DNA of 15,317 bases, from the NCBI GenBank assembly GCA_025354965.1, contig JANXLW010000033.1, positions 1 to 15,317 on the forward strand. The letters run 5' to 3'. The stretch comes from Betaproteobacteria bacterium (GTDB taxonomy: Bacteria > Pseudomonadota > Gammaproteobacteria > Burkholderiales > Burkholderiaceae_C). Both the position numbers and the translations under genes were made by a program. The notes below the pieces were generated by a model. It did no database searches, was not told the origin of the DNA, and was given only the letters and a program-made list of their open reading frames with translations. This document shows positions 1 through 7,808 of the stretch, piece by piece. How positions within the stretch are numbered: position 1 is the stretch's first letter; each line of letters opens with the position of its first letter.

Positions 1-837
1 CACCGCGTGAACTGGCTGTGGATCAATCAGGATGCGCTCAACAAAGCGGGCGGCAAAGCACCCACCAACTACGACGAATTCTTCGCGCTCGCCGACAAAT
101 TCAAGGCACAGGGACTGGTTGCCATTGCGCACGGCGGACAGCCTTGGCAGGACGCAACGGTGTTTGAATCGGTCGTGCTCGGCATTGGTGGTGCCAAGTT
201 CTACAACGACGCCCTGGTCAAGCTCGATCAAAAAGCGCTCAACAGCGACACCATGAAGAAGTCACTGGAGACGTTGCGCAAGGTCAAGGGCTACACCGAT
301 GCTGCCGCGCCTGGGCGCGACTGGAATCTGGCCACCGCCATGGTGATGCAGGAAAAAGCGGCGTTTCAGTTCATGGGTGACTGGGCCAAGGGCGAGTTCC
401 TGGCCGCTGGCAAGGTGCCAGGCAAAGATTTCCTGTGCGCCGCGGCGCCCGGTAGCGCCAACTCTTTCACTTTCAACGTGGACTCGTTTGCCATGTTCAA
501 GCTGAAAGACCCGGCCGCGCAAAAAGCACAGGGCGATCTGGCGGCGTCCATCATGGGCACTGAATTTCAGGAGGTTTTCAACCTCAACAAGGGCTCGATC
601 CCGGTGCGCCTGAATATGAACATGGCCAAGTTCGACGACTGCGCCAAGCTCTCCAGCAAGGACTTTGCAGAGACCGCCAAGACCAACAGCCTGTTGCCCT
701 CGGTCGCCCACAGCATGGCTGTCAAGCCGGCCGTTGAAGGTGCGCTCAAGGACGCCGTCAGCCAGTTCTGGAACGACGACAAGATCTCGGTCGCCGACGG
801 CATGAAGAACATTGCCAAGGCTGCGGCAACGAAGTGA
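1..837 (+). CDS. gtsA: Carbohydrate (glucose/mannose-type) ABC transporter substrate-binding protein, 5'-truncated by the window
   Basis: This is the C-terminal 278 residues of a periplasmic extracellular solute-binding protein (family 1) that delivers sugar to the permeases encoded next. The frame is open from base 1 (His-Arg-Val-Asn-Trp), so the start codon and signal peptide lie outside the window; the GTG at 7 is internal and not a start. Recognisable blocks are HRVNWLWIN at the first residues, HGGQPWQD near residue 44, GRDWN near 102, and MGDWAKGEF near 124. This set resembles the glucose/mannose-binding GtsA proteins of Pseudomonas and relatives. The stop is TGA at 835-837. The two permeases and the ATPase follow on the same strand, completing an importer. 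Glucose/mannose as substrate is inferred from family resemblance; another hexose is possible. Confidence 0.9.
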   Translation, partial: HRVNWLWINQDALNKAGGKAPTNYDEFFALADKFKAQGLVAIAHGGQPWQDATVFESVVLGIGGAKFYNDALVKLDQKALNSDTMKKSLETLRKVKGYTDAAAPGRDWNLATAMVMQEKAAFQFMGDWAKGEFLAAGKVPGKDFLCAAAPGSANSFTFNVDSFAMFKLKDPAAQKAQGDLAASIMGTEFQEVFNLNKGSIPVRLNMNMAKFDDCAKLSSKDFAETAKTNSLLPSVAHSMAVKPAVEGALKDAVSQFWNDDKISVADGMKNIAKAAATK

Positions 838-850
838 AACGGGGGTTTGC

Positions 851-871
851 AAGAGCCTGTTGCAGGCGCTT
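851..871 (+). terminator. Attenuator-like hairpin between binding protein and permease genes
   Basis: A five-pair stem (GCCTG 855-859 with CAGGC 863-867, loop TTG) extends across one A-G mismatch by three more pairs (AAG 851-853 with CTT 869-871). Only three T follow (871-873), so it is a weak intrinsic terminator at best. It sits 14 bases after the binding-protein stop in the 161-base gap 838-998. Stem-loops here are a known way for ABC importer operons to make more binding protein than permease. I see no convincing promoter in the rest of the gap. Confidence 0.35.
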
Positions 872-998
872 TTGTATGCGCCCGCAGCAGGGTTGGGGTA
901 CGTGCCGCCGCTCATGTCCCCCCGCCCTGTCAGGTCGTGAAGCAGTGCAGGCGTTCCAACAAGGGTTTTTCAGGTTTTGAACCAAGGGCGAAAGGTCA

Positions 999-1877
999 AT
1001 GAAGTCATTTGAAAACGTGTTGCCCAAGTTGGTGATCGCGCCGGCCTTTGTGCTGGGCTTCGCCTTCATCTACGGCTTTATGGTCTGGAACGGCGTGCTG
1101 TCGGTGACCGGGTCGCGCATGCTGCCCAACTACGACGAGTTCGTCGGCCTGGCGCAGTATGAGCAGCTGTTTGGCATGGACCGCTGGTGGGTGGCGCTGA
1201 AAAACCTGGGTATTTTCAGCCTGCTGTACGTCGGCGGGGCCATGCTGCTAGGCATGCTGCTGGCCATTTTTCTGGACCAGAAGGTGCGCCTGGAGGGCGC
1301 CTTGCGCACCATTTATTTGTACCCCATGGCGCTGTCATTTATCGTCACCGGCACAGCGTGGAAATGGATTTTGAATCCCAGCCTTGGTCTCGAAAAGCTG
1401 ATGCACGATTGGGGTTGGGCGAGTTTTCATTTTGACTGGCTGGTGCAAAGTGACACCGCTATTTATTGCGTGGTGATGGCCGGCATCTGGCAGTCGGCCG
1501 GTTTCGCCATGGCGCTGTTTCTGGCCGGCCTGCGCGGCATCGACGACAGCATCATCAAGGCCGCGCAGATGGACGGCGCTTCGCTGCCGCGCATTTACTG
1601 GCGCATCATTTTGCCGATTCTGCGACCGGTGGTGTTTTCCACCATCCTGGTGCTGTCCCACCTGTCGATCAAGAGTTTCGATTTGGTGATGGCGCTGACC
1701 GCCGGCGGCCCCGGTTTTGCCACCGACGTGCCCGCCACCTTCATGTACGTCATGAGCTTCACGCGCGGCCAGATCGGTCTCGGTGCCGCCAGTGCCAGCA
1801 TGATGCTGGCCACGGTGGCGGCCATTGTGGTGCCTTATTTGTACAGTGAACTCCGGGCCAAACCGCATGACCGCTAA
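999..1877 (+). CDS. gtsB: Carbohydrate ABC transporter permease, first subunit (GtsB/MalF-type)
   Basis: Inner-membrane permease of 292 residues, of the binding-protein-dependent transport family (BPD_transp_1), forming half of the sugar channel. Hydrophobic segments are visible near residues 11-31, 71-92, 107-121, 153-176, 210-222 and 263-282, consistent with six membrane spans. The cytoplasmic EAA loop that docks on the ATPase lies around residues 183-207 (KAAQMDGAS, then WRIILPIL). A GGPG motif follows at 236-239. The ATG at 999 has candidate Shine-Dalgarno sequences AAGGG (984-988) and AAAGG (991-995). The gene ends in TAA at 1875-1877, overlapping the start of the next permease by 11 bases, so translation is probably coupled. 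The order binding protein, permease, permease, ATPase supports the GtsABCD reading. The exact sugar is not proven by sequence. Confidence 0.92.
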   Translation: MKSFENVLPKLVIAPAFVLGFAFIYGFMVWNGVLSVTGSRMLPNYDEFVGLAQYEQLFGMDRWWVALKNLGIFSLLYVGGAMLLGMLLAIFLDQKVRLEGALRTIYLYPMALSFIVTGTAWKWILNPSLGLEKLMHDWGWASFHFDWLVQSDTAIYCVVMAGIWQSAGFAMALFLAGLRGIDDSIIKAAQMDGASLPRIYWRIILPILRPVVFSTILVLSHLSIKSFDLVMALTAGGPGFATDVPATFMYVMSFTRGQIGLGAASASMMLATVAAIVVPYLYSELRAKPHDR

Positions 1878-2721
1878 ACAAATTTTCCGTGTCCTGCTTT
1901 ACGCCGTGCTGGTGCTGGCCGCGCTGCTTTTTCTGGCGCCGCTGTATGTCATGCTGGCCACCTCCTTGAAGGACGCGGAGCAAATTCGCTCCGGCAATCT
2001 TTTGAGCCTGCCAAACTCAGTCAATTTTGAATCCTGGCAGCTGGCCTGGTCGACAGCATGCACCGGTGTCGATTGCCGCGGCCTGCAACCCTACTTCTGG
2101 AATTCGGTGCGCATGGCGCTACCAGCGGTGCTGATCTCCACAGCCTGGGGCGCCGTCAATGGCTATGTGCTCAGTATGTGGAAATTCAGGGGCAGCGAAC
2201 TGCTGTTCGGGTTCATCCTGTTCGGTGTCTTCATGCCGTTTCAGGTGGTGCTGCTGCCGATGAGCCAGGTGCTGGGTTATCTGGGGCTGGCCAGTTCCAT
2301 CACCGGTCTGGTGCTGGTGCATTGTCTGGCCGGCATGGCCGGTACCACGCTGTTCTTTCGCAATTACTACACCGCCATCCCGAAGGAACTGGTGAACGCG
2401 GCGCGCATGGATGGCGCCGGCTTCTGGCGCATTTTCTGGCGCATCGTGGTGCCGATGTCGACGCCCATTCTGATGGTCACGCTGATCTGGCAATTCACCA
2501 ATATCTGGAACGACTTTTTGTTTGGTGTCGCCTTCAGCGGCGCCGACAGCAAGCCCATTACCGTCGGCTTGAACAACATGGCCAATACCTCCAGCAGCGT
2601 CAAGAGCTACAACGTGGACATGGCAGCGGCCGTGATTGCGGGTTTGCCGACCATGCTGGTGTACGTGCTGGCCGGTCAATATTTCGTCAAAGGGCTCACG
2701 GCCGGCGCTGTGAAGGGGTAA
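1867..2721 (+). CDS. gtsC: Carbohydrate ABC transporter permease, second subunit (GtsC/MalG-type)
   Basis: Second inner-membrane permease, 284 residues, BPD_transp_1 family, pairing with the preceding subunit. An N-terminal hydrophobic span lies at about residues 7-30, and others at about 82-100, 112-132, 142-163, 198-214 and 252-273. A periplasmic loop after the first span carries a Cys pair (C65 and C70, in TACTGVDCRG). The EAA loop is at about 173-197 (ELVNAARMDGAG, then WRIVVPM). The ATG at 1867 was chosen because it gives a MalG-like N-terminus. The same frame is open back to 1825, but that extension would overlap further into gtsB and has no family support. No clear Shine-Dalgarno is seen, as expected for a coupled overlapping start. 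The stop is TAA at 2719-2721. Confidence 0.92.
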   Translation: MTAKQIFRVLLYAVLVLAALLFLAPLYVMLATSLKDAEQIRSGNLLSLPNSVNFESWQLAWSTACTGVDCRGLQPYFWNSVRMALPAVLISTAWGAVNGYVLSMWKFRGSELLFGFILFGVFMPFQVVLLPMSQVLGYLGLASSITGLVLVHCLAGMAGTTLFFRNYYTAIPKELVNAARMDGAGFWRIFWRIVVPMSTPILMVTLIWQFTNIWNDFLFGVAFSGADSKPITVGLNNMANTSSSVKSYNVDMAAAVIAGLPTMLVYVLAGQYFVKGLTAGAVKG

Positions 2722-2729
2722 ATAAAACC

Positions 2730-3800
2730 ATGGCAGCATCACTTCACATCGCAGGCATCCGCAAAGTCTATGGCAAGGGCGACAAAGCCGTTGAGGTGCT
2801 CAAGCGCATCGAAATCGACGTCGCGCCGGGTGAGTTCCTGATCCTGGTTGGCCCTTCCGGTTGCGGCAAATCGACGCTGCTCAACATCATCGCCGGCCTG
2901 GAAGAACCGAGCGAGGGCGAGCTGCGCATTGCCGGCAAGAATGTCGTGGGCGTGGCACCGGCGCAGCGCGACATTGCCATGGTGTTCCAGAGCTACGCCC
3001 TGTATCCGACCATGAGCGTGGCCGACAACATCGGCTTTGCGCTGGAAATGCGCAAGGTGCCCAAAGAGGCGCGAACCAGGCGCATCGGTGAGGTCGCCGC
3101 CATGCTGCAAATCGAGCACCTGCTGGGGCGCCGCCCGTCGCAGCTCTCCGGTGGCCAGCGCCAGCGCGTCGCCATGGGGCGGGCCCTGGCGCGCGACCCG
3201 CAACTGTTTTTGTTCGATGAGCCGCTGAGCAATCTGGACGCCAAACTGCGCGTTGAAATGCGCGCCGAGATCAAGCGCCTGCACCTGGTCAGCGGCATCA
3301 CCAGCGTGTACGTGACGCACGATCAGATCGAGGCCATGACGCTGGGCAGCCGCATTGCGGTGATGAAGGACGGCATCCTGCAACAAATTGGCACGCCGGA
3401 CGATATTTACAGCCGCCCGGCCAACACCTATGTGGCGGGCTTTATTGGGTCGCCCACCATGAACATGATTGCCGGTCAGGTTGAGACGCCGGGTGCGCAG
3501 GGCAAGTTTGCCTTTGCCGGTGGTGCGCTGTCGCTGCCTTGTCCGGCGTGCCATGAAGTCACGCTGGGTCTGCGTCCCGAGCATGTTCACCCAAGTGCCG
3601 ATGCACCCTGGCGTGGCGAAGTGGTGCTGGTGGAGCCGACCGGAGCCGACACCTTTATCGTGATCAAGACCGCGGTGGGTTTGATCACCGCCCGCACCGC
3701 GCCGCATTCGCCCATCGAAGTGGGTGACCTGACAGGCATTGAGGTTAGCCAGGCGCACGCCAACTGGTTTGATGCCGGCAGTGGTGTGCGTATGGTCTGA
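2730..3800 (+). CDS. gtsD: ABC transporter ATP-binding protein, MalK/UgpC family
   Basis: Cytoplasmic ATPase of 356 residues that powers the sugar importer. All nucleotide-binding motifs are present: Walker A GPSGCGKST at 41-49, Q-loop Gln87, signature LSGGQ at 139-143, Walker B LFLFDEP at 159-165, D-loop SNLD at 167-170, and switch His197 (VTHDQ). A C-terminal regulatory beta-rich TOBE/MalK-type domain covers about 235-356 (GSPTMN near 246, LRPEHVH near 300). The ATG at 2730 lies 8 bases after the gtsC stop, with AAGGGG (2713-2718) inside the end of gtsC as a likely ribosome site. The frame stays open far upstream inside gtsC, but that stretch is a shadow of gtsC. The symbol follows the operon; malK or ugpC are common database names for this family. 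The gene ends 29 bases before the convergent cca stop. Confidence 0.92.
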   Translation: MAASLHIAGIRKVYGKGDKAVEVLKRIEIDVAPGEFLILVGPSGCGKSTLLNIIAGLEEPSEGELRIAGKNVVGVAPAQRDIAMVFQSYALYPTMSVADNIGFALEMRKVPKEARTRRIGEVAAMLQIEHLLGRRPSQLSGGQRQRVAMGRALARDPQLFLFDEPLSNLDAKLRVEMRAEIKRLHLVSGITSVYVTHDQIEAMTLGSRIAVMKDGILQQIGTPDDIYSRPANTYVAGFIGSPTMNMIAGQVETPGAQGKFAFAGGALSLPCPACHEVTLGLRPEHVHPSADAPWRGEVVLVEPTGADTFIVIKTAVGLITARTAPHSPIEVGDLTGIEVSQAHANWFDAGSGVRMV

Positions 3801-3829
3801 GGCAGCCACTGACTGGCGCCTGCGGCGGT

Positions 3830-5086
3830 CTACAGAATCGCTTTTACGGCCTCGATGCGGGCACGGCGAATCAGTGCACCGATATCTTCACCGGCAACCC
3901 CCGCTGCCATTGCGTTTTCCGCCAGCAACTGTGTCGCAACGCCTTGTGCGGCCGCCAATGCACGCAGCAGTCTGGGCGCTTGCGGGTAGGGTGAGTCAGC
4001 CTGTCCCAGGCGCCCACGCACATCGCACTCGCAGGCCAGCAGCACGTCAGCAAAGCGTTGGGGTTTGCGAAAGGCGTCGCAGCGCTCCAACAGGCGCACT
4101 ACCGCCGCTGCGTTCAGGTCAGCGCTGCGATGAATGTTGCCGTGCTCGCGGGCGACCACGTTGGCCAGTTCGCGACACTCGGTGGGGACGCGCAGACGCT
4201 TGCAAACCTCCTGCAGCAATCGTGCGCTGCGAAGCTCATGGCCGATGTGGCGCGGCAGTACATCCGGTGCGGTTGTGCCCTTGCCCAGGTCATGCGTCAG
4301 GCAGGCAAAGCGCACCGGCAAGCTGGTTTGCAAACGGGCGCTCATGTCCAGCACCATCATCAGGTGGACGCCAGTGTCGATTTCGGGGTGGTAGTCGGCG
4401 CGTTGCGGCACGCCCCACAGCTGGTTGACCTCCGGCAACAAACGCTCCAGCGCGCCGCATTCACGCAGCACTGCAAACATGCGCGATGGCGTGTTTTCCA
4501 TCAGACCTCTGAGCAGCTCCTGCCAGACCCGCTCCGCCACCAGATGATCGGCTTCGCCGGCTTGCACCATCTCGCGCATCAGTTGCATGGTTTCGGGCGC
4601 CACTGTGAAGTCGGCAAAACGCGCCGCCAGTCGGGCCACGCGCAGGATGCGTACCGGGTCCTCGCGAAAGGCGAGCGTGACATGCCGAAATACTTTGTTG
4701 AGCAGATCCTGGCGTCCACCGTAGGGGTCAACAAGCGCGGCATTGTCAGCATCAAACCGGCCGTCATGGCCGATGGCGCTGGCATCAACCGCGATTGCGT
4801 TGAAGGTCAGATCACGCCGCGCCAGGTCTTGCTCCAGCGTGACATCAGGGGCCGCGTGGACGTTGAATCCGTGGTAACCGGGCGCGGTCTTTCGCTCGGT
4901 GCGTGCCAGTGCGTATTCTTCGTGAGTCTGGGGGTGAAGAAACACCGGGAAGTCTTTGCCCACCGGCAAAAAGCCCTGGGCGATAAGGGCTTCAGGTGTG
5001 CCACCCACCACCACCCAGTCACGGTCCTTCACCAGCAGCCCTAGCAGGGCATCGCGGACTGCGCCACCGACCAGATAGATTTGCAT
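3830..5086 (-). CDS. cca: Multifunctional CCA protein (tRNA nucleotidyltransferase with HD domain)
   Basis: Adds or repairs the 3'-terminal CCA of tRNAs. At 418 residues it is close to the 412 of E. coli Cca, the long form with a C-terminal HD phosphohydrolase domain (2',3'-cyclic phosphodiesterase and 2'-phosphatase activities in the family). Visible motifs are LVGGAVRD at 5-12, the catalytic pair Asp21/Asp23 (KDRDW), RRDLTFNA at 90-97, and REDPVRILR at 141-149. In the HD domain are YHPEIDTGVH at 232-241 and His265-Asp266 (THDLGKG). I chose the ATG at 5086-5084 because it gives the family N-terminus MQIYLVGGAVRD. The open frame further upstream runs inside the preceding gene and is not coding. 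The start is one base after the TGA of the glutathione S-transferase-like gene (TGACATG), indicating translational coupling. It is the last gene of a minus-strand run. Confidence 0.95.
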   Translation of the reverse strand: MQIYLVGGAVRDALLGLLVKDRDWVVVGGTPEALIAQGFLPVGKDFPVFLHPQTHEEYALARTERKTAPGYHGFNVHAAPDVTLEQDLARRDLTFNAIAVDASAIGHDGRFDADNAALVDPYGGRQDLLNKVFRHVTLAFREDPVRILRVARLAARFADFTVAPETMQLMREMVQAGEADHLVAERVWQELLRGLMENTPSRMFAVLRECGALERLLPEVNQLWGVPQRADYHPEIDTGVHLMMVLDMSARLQTSLPVRFACLTHDLGKGTTAPDVLPRHIGHELRSARLLQEVCKRLRVPTECRELANVVAREHGNIHRSADLNAAAVVRLLERCDAFRKPQRFADVLLACECDVRGRLGQADSPYPQAPRLLRALAAAQGVATQLLAENAMAAGVAGEDIGALIRRARIEAVKAIL

Positions 5087-5087
5087 G

Positions 5088-5771
5088 TCAACGATGGAGT
5101 CGATAGGGTTCTTCAAAAGCAAGGAAGTCGTGTTCTTCCCGCGCGTCATCGATCCAGATTTTGACGCCTGGCAAGGCACATACCTTCTCCACATAGGCTG
5201 CAATCGCCGGTGGCACCGGCAGGGCGTAGGTTTTAAGACGTGTGCACAGCGGGGCGAAGTAGGCGTCGGCCACGGTGAAACTGCCGAACAACAGCGGCCC
5301 GCCATGGCTGTTGAGCAACTCCTGCCACATCGCCACCAGGCGTGCCACATCGTTGCGCACTGCAACCTGATCGCGCCAGATCAGGGCGCCGGCATCTGCC
5401 AGCGAGGCCTCGATGTTCATCGGGCATTGGCTGCGCAAACCGGTGAAGCCGGCATGCATTTCGGCACACACGCTGCGCGCCCGTGCCCGTGCCGTCTGGT
5501 CGATTGGCCACAACTTTTTTTTAGGAAATTTTTCTGCCACATATTCCGCGATGGCCAGCGTGTCCCACACGTGCAGGTCGCCATCCAGCAGCACCGGTAC
5601 CTTGCCGGTGGGGGTTAGCGTGCCAACGGTTTTCTTGAAGCTGGAATCGGCGTCGAACGCGTCGAAACGCACCACGACTTCTTCAAACGGGATGCCGGCC
5701 TGCTTGAGCAATACCCAGGCGCGCATCGACCAGGATGAATAGTTTTTATTGCCAATAATGAGCTTGAGCAT
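5088..5771 (-). CDS. Glutathione S-transferase family protein
   Basis: Cytoplasmic GST-like protein of 227 residues. The N-terminal thioredoxin-fold domain covers about 1-80 and begins MLKLIIGNKNYSSWSMR. The Ser cluster S12/S13/S15 with Trp14 and Arg17 is where the catalytic Ser or Cys of this subgroup sits. GKVPVLLDG (near 56-64) carries the cis-proline that contacts glutathione. The usual glutathione-binding Glu-Ser is replaced by Asp-Thr (WDTLAI near 69). The helical C-terminal domain fills the rest. A good Shine-Dalgarno AAGGA (complement of 5777-5781) lies 5 bases before the ATG and overlaps the stop of the upstream transglycosylase gene, so the two are very likely co-transcribed; cca follows after one base. 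The substrate is unknown, and nothing in the neighbours points to one. Confidence 0.9.
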   Translation of the reverse strand: MLKLIIGNKNYSSWSMRAWVLLKQAGIPFEEVVVRFDAFDADSSFKKTVGTLTPTGKVPVLLDGDLHVWDTLAIAEYVAEKFPKKKLWPIDQTARARARSVCAEMHAGFTGLRSQCPMNIEASLADAGALIWRDQVAVRNDVARLVAMWQELLNSHGGPLLFGSFTVADAYFAPLCTRLKTYALPVPPAIAAYVEKVCALPGVKIWIDDAREEHDFLAFEEPYRLHR

Positions 5772-5780
5772 GAGGTTCCT

Positions 5781-7799
5781 TCAGGGTAAATCGATGCTTG
5801 TTTCGGGCGCGCTGGCATCGCGCGGTCCGACCAGTCCCAGGCGGCTCTTGAGCGACTGTGCCTGCCCGCTGATCAGCGCTGCATAGCTGGTGGTGTTGGC
5901 CAGTACTTTCTTCACGTAATCGCGGGTTTCGGCAAACGGGATGTTTTCGGCCCAGATAGCCGCTTCCAGCACCGGAGCGCCGCTTTGCCCGCGCCAGCTT
6001 TTGGGACGACTCGGGCCGGCGTTGTAGGCGGCGCTGGCGATGGGCATGGAGCCGTCAAAGCTGTCCAACACCAGTTTGAGGTAGCCGGTACCAATCGCAA
6101 TGTTGGTGTTGGGATCGGTCATTTGCTGTGGTTTGAAGTCGGTCAAGCCGATTTTTTTGGCCGTCCAGCGCGCGGTTGTCGGCATCACCTGCATCAAACC
6201 GGTGGCCCCGACGCCTGATTGAGCGTCCATCACAAAGCGGCTTTCCTGGCGGATCAGGCCATAGACAAAAGCCGGATCGAGCCCAATTTGTGTGCTGCGT
6301 TTTAACAGCGCAGCTTTGAAGGGCATCGGAAAGCGCTGCTCGAAGTCGATCACGGTTTTGGTTCTTTCGCTGGTGTTGATGCAGCGATCCCACACCTCAT
6401 GCTGGCAGGCCAGATCGGCGGCGGCCAGCAACTCGCGGTCGTTCAGACCGCCGCGGCTGTGCAGGTTGGTGTTGTAGTTCCATTCGCGCACGCCCTCGCT
6501 GCGCAAACCGATCTCAATGGCATACAGGCCGCGCATCAGGCCGGGGTTCAGGCGCGCGCCTTCTTTCTCTTCGGCGGTCAGCGGCTCTGGCGCGGCTGGC
6601 ACGGCAATGCGCTGGCCCAGTTCTTCCAACGCCAGCTGCTGGTAAAAACCGCTGACGCCCGCGATGCTTGTCAGCAGGCGCGTGGTTTCAAGGCGAGCTG
6701 CTTCATCCGGCGCCAGATTAAGCAGTGCGCGTGCCCGCCAGTAGATCCAGGTGGCGTCTTTGCGCTGCGCTTCAGTCATGGCGGTGATGGCGGAGGCTAC
6801 CTGTGTCCAGTTGCCAGCCCTAAGGGCGGCACGGGCCTTCCAGGCCAGTTGGTCATCGTGCATGAACTTGTCCTGCCCATTCAGGAAGTAGGCGATGGCG
6901 CCATCCGACAGACGCATGGCGGCACGTTTGCCGATAACCCCCCACACCCAACTACGCTCCTCGTCGGTAAGCTGGGTTTTCCAGCGCAATTTGTCGATCT
7001 CTGCAGCCGCCGCGTCGGGGTCGCCGACAGCCAGGCGGACCAGGGCCAGGGTGACCAGTTCCTTGGTGCGCAAGCGAAGGGCCAGCAACTTGCCGGTCAG
7101 GTAGCGTGCCGGGTTGGCGTAGATGGCGCCGGCCGTGTTGGCCCACTCGGCGTTGAGCAAACCAACGGCCTGGGTCGCGATGCGTGCGTTGCCCATTTCC
7201 ATACCCAGTCGTGCGCGCAGCCAGGCGCTATGGGGCTTGATTTTGTCGGCCTTGATTTGCTGCTCTGCTGCCGCAGCGCATCCATCGTCGGCCTCACGTT
7301 GCGCCAGCCACAACTCTTCAATCTGCTGTGCCACATCGAGTTGGCTCGAGCTGAATTCGGTCATCAGTGCGTAACAGCGCACGGAACGGTCATCGTTCAT
7401 GCGGAAGTTAGGGTACTCGGCCATGAAAGTGCCCCATTCCCGGCTCTGACCCAGTAGCAGCAACCAGTCGTTGCGCAGACGATCTTCCTGGTAGGTGCCG
7501 GCATAGCGGGACAGGAAGGCCTGAATCTCGCCCGGGGTCGCCGACTCGAGCCGGGCGTGCAGTTCCCAATAGGCGCCCCACGGCTCCAGTATGTGACCTC
7601 GAATCTGGGGCAGCAAGGCACTCAGGCGTTTGGTGTCGGTTTTTTTGAAGGCCTGGCTCATCTCCACAATGACATCGTCGACCTGGGCCTTGCCCTTAAC
7701 GCTTGCGTCTGCCTTGGGCTGAGCGTGCGCCGGCGCAAGTGGTGACAATGTGAAGCAGCTCAGCAGCGCAATCGATGTCAAAATGGTGTGAAACTGCAT
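5781..7799 (-). CDS. slt: Soluble lytic murein transglycosylase (Slt70-type)
   Basis: Periplasmic enzyme of 672 residues that cleaves peptidoglycan glycan strands, forming 1,6-anhydromuropeptides. A Sec signal peptide covers about residues 1-26 (MQFHT start, hydrophobic core, cleavage after AHA). A long alpha-helical superhelical region follows to about 500, and then a C-terminal SLT domain with the catalytic Glu in IRQESRF (about residue 519), GATGLMQVMP, and AYNAGP. The length and domain order fit Slt70. The ATG at 7799-7797 was preferred over an upstream in-frame start at 7874 because it starts exactly at the signal peptide. Its ribosome site is weak. The start lies 9 bases from the divergent cyclo-ligase start, so its promoter must sit inside that gene. 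The GST-like gene and cca follow at 9 and 1 bases. Confidence 0.94.
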   Translation of the reverse strand: MQFHTILTSIALLSCFTLSPLAPAHAQPKADASVKGKAQVDDVIVEMSQAFKKTDTKRLSALLPQIRGHILEPWGAYWELHARLESATPGEIQAFLSRYAGTYQEDRLRNDWLLLLGQSREWGTFMAEYPNFRMNDDRSVRCYALMTEFSSSQLDVAQQIEELWLAQREADDGCAAAAEQQIKADKIKPHSAWLRARLGMEMGNARIATQAVGLLNAEWANTAGAIYANPARYLTGKLLALRLRTKELVTLALVRLAVGDPDAAAAEIDKLRWKTQLTDEERSWVWGVIGKRAAMRLSDGAIAYFLNGQDKFMHDDQLAWKARAALRAGNWTQVASAITAMTEAQRKDATWIYWRARALLNLAPDEAARLETTRLLTSIAGVSGFYQQLALEELGQRIAVPAAPEPLTAEEKEGARLNPGLMRGLYAIEIGLRSEGVREWNYNTNLHSRGGLNDRELLAAADLACQHEVWDRCINTSERTKTVIDFEQRFPMPFKAALLKRSTQIGLDPAFVYGLIRQESRFVMDAQSGVGATGLMQVMPTTARWTAKKIGLTDFKPQQMTDPNTNIAIGTGYLKLVLDSFDGSMPIASAAYNAGPSRPKSWRGQSGAPVLEAAIWAENIPFAETRDYVKKVLANTTSYAALISGQAQSLKSRLGLVGPRDASAPETSIDLP

Positions 7800-7808
7800 G
7801 TAGGGATT

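Noticed and set aside
2058..2729. 224-codon open extension upstream of the ABC ATPase start
   Set aside because: It lies in another frame inside gtsC, and the ATG at 2730 gives the family N-terminus.
2739..3809. Minus-strand open frame of 356 codons opposite the ABC ATPase gene
   Set aside because: His/Arg/Gln-rich shadow of a gene with complete ABC motifs.
3801..3829. Possible bidirectional terminator between the ATPase gene and cca
   Set aside because: Only a four-pair stem (GCCA 3805-3808 with TGGC 3814-3817) and no T-run on either strand.
4058..5044. Plus-strand open frame of 328 codons opposite cca
   Set aside because: Shadow of cca; no family resemblance and no ribosome site.
6399..7457. 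Plus-strand open frame of 352 codons opposite slt
   Set aside because: Shadow of slt with low-complexity composition; slt itself has a signal peptide and catalytic motifs.
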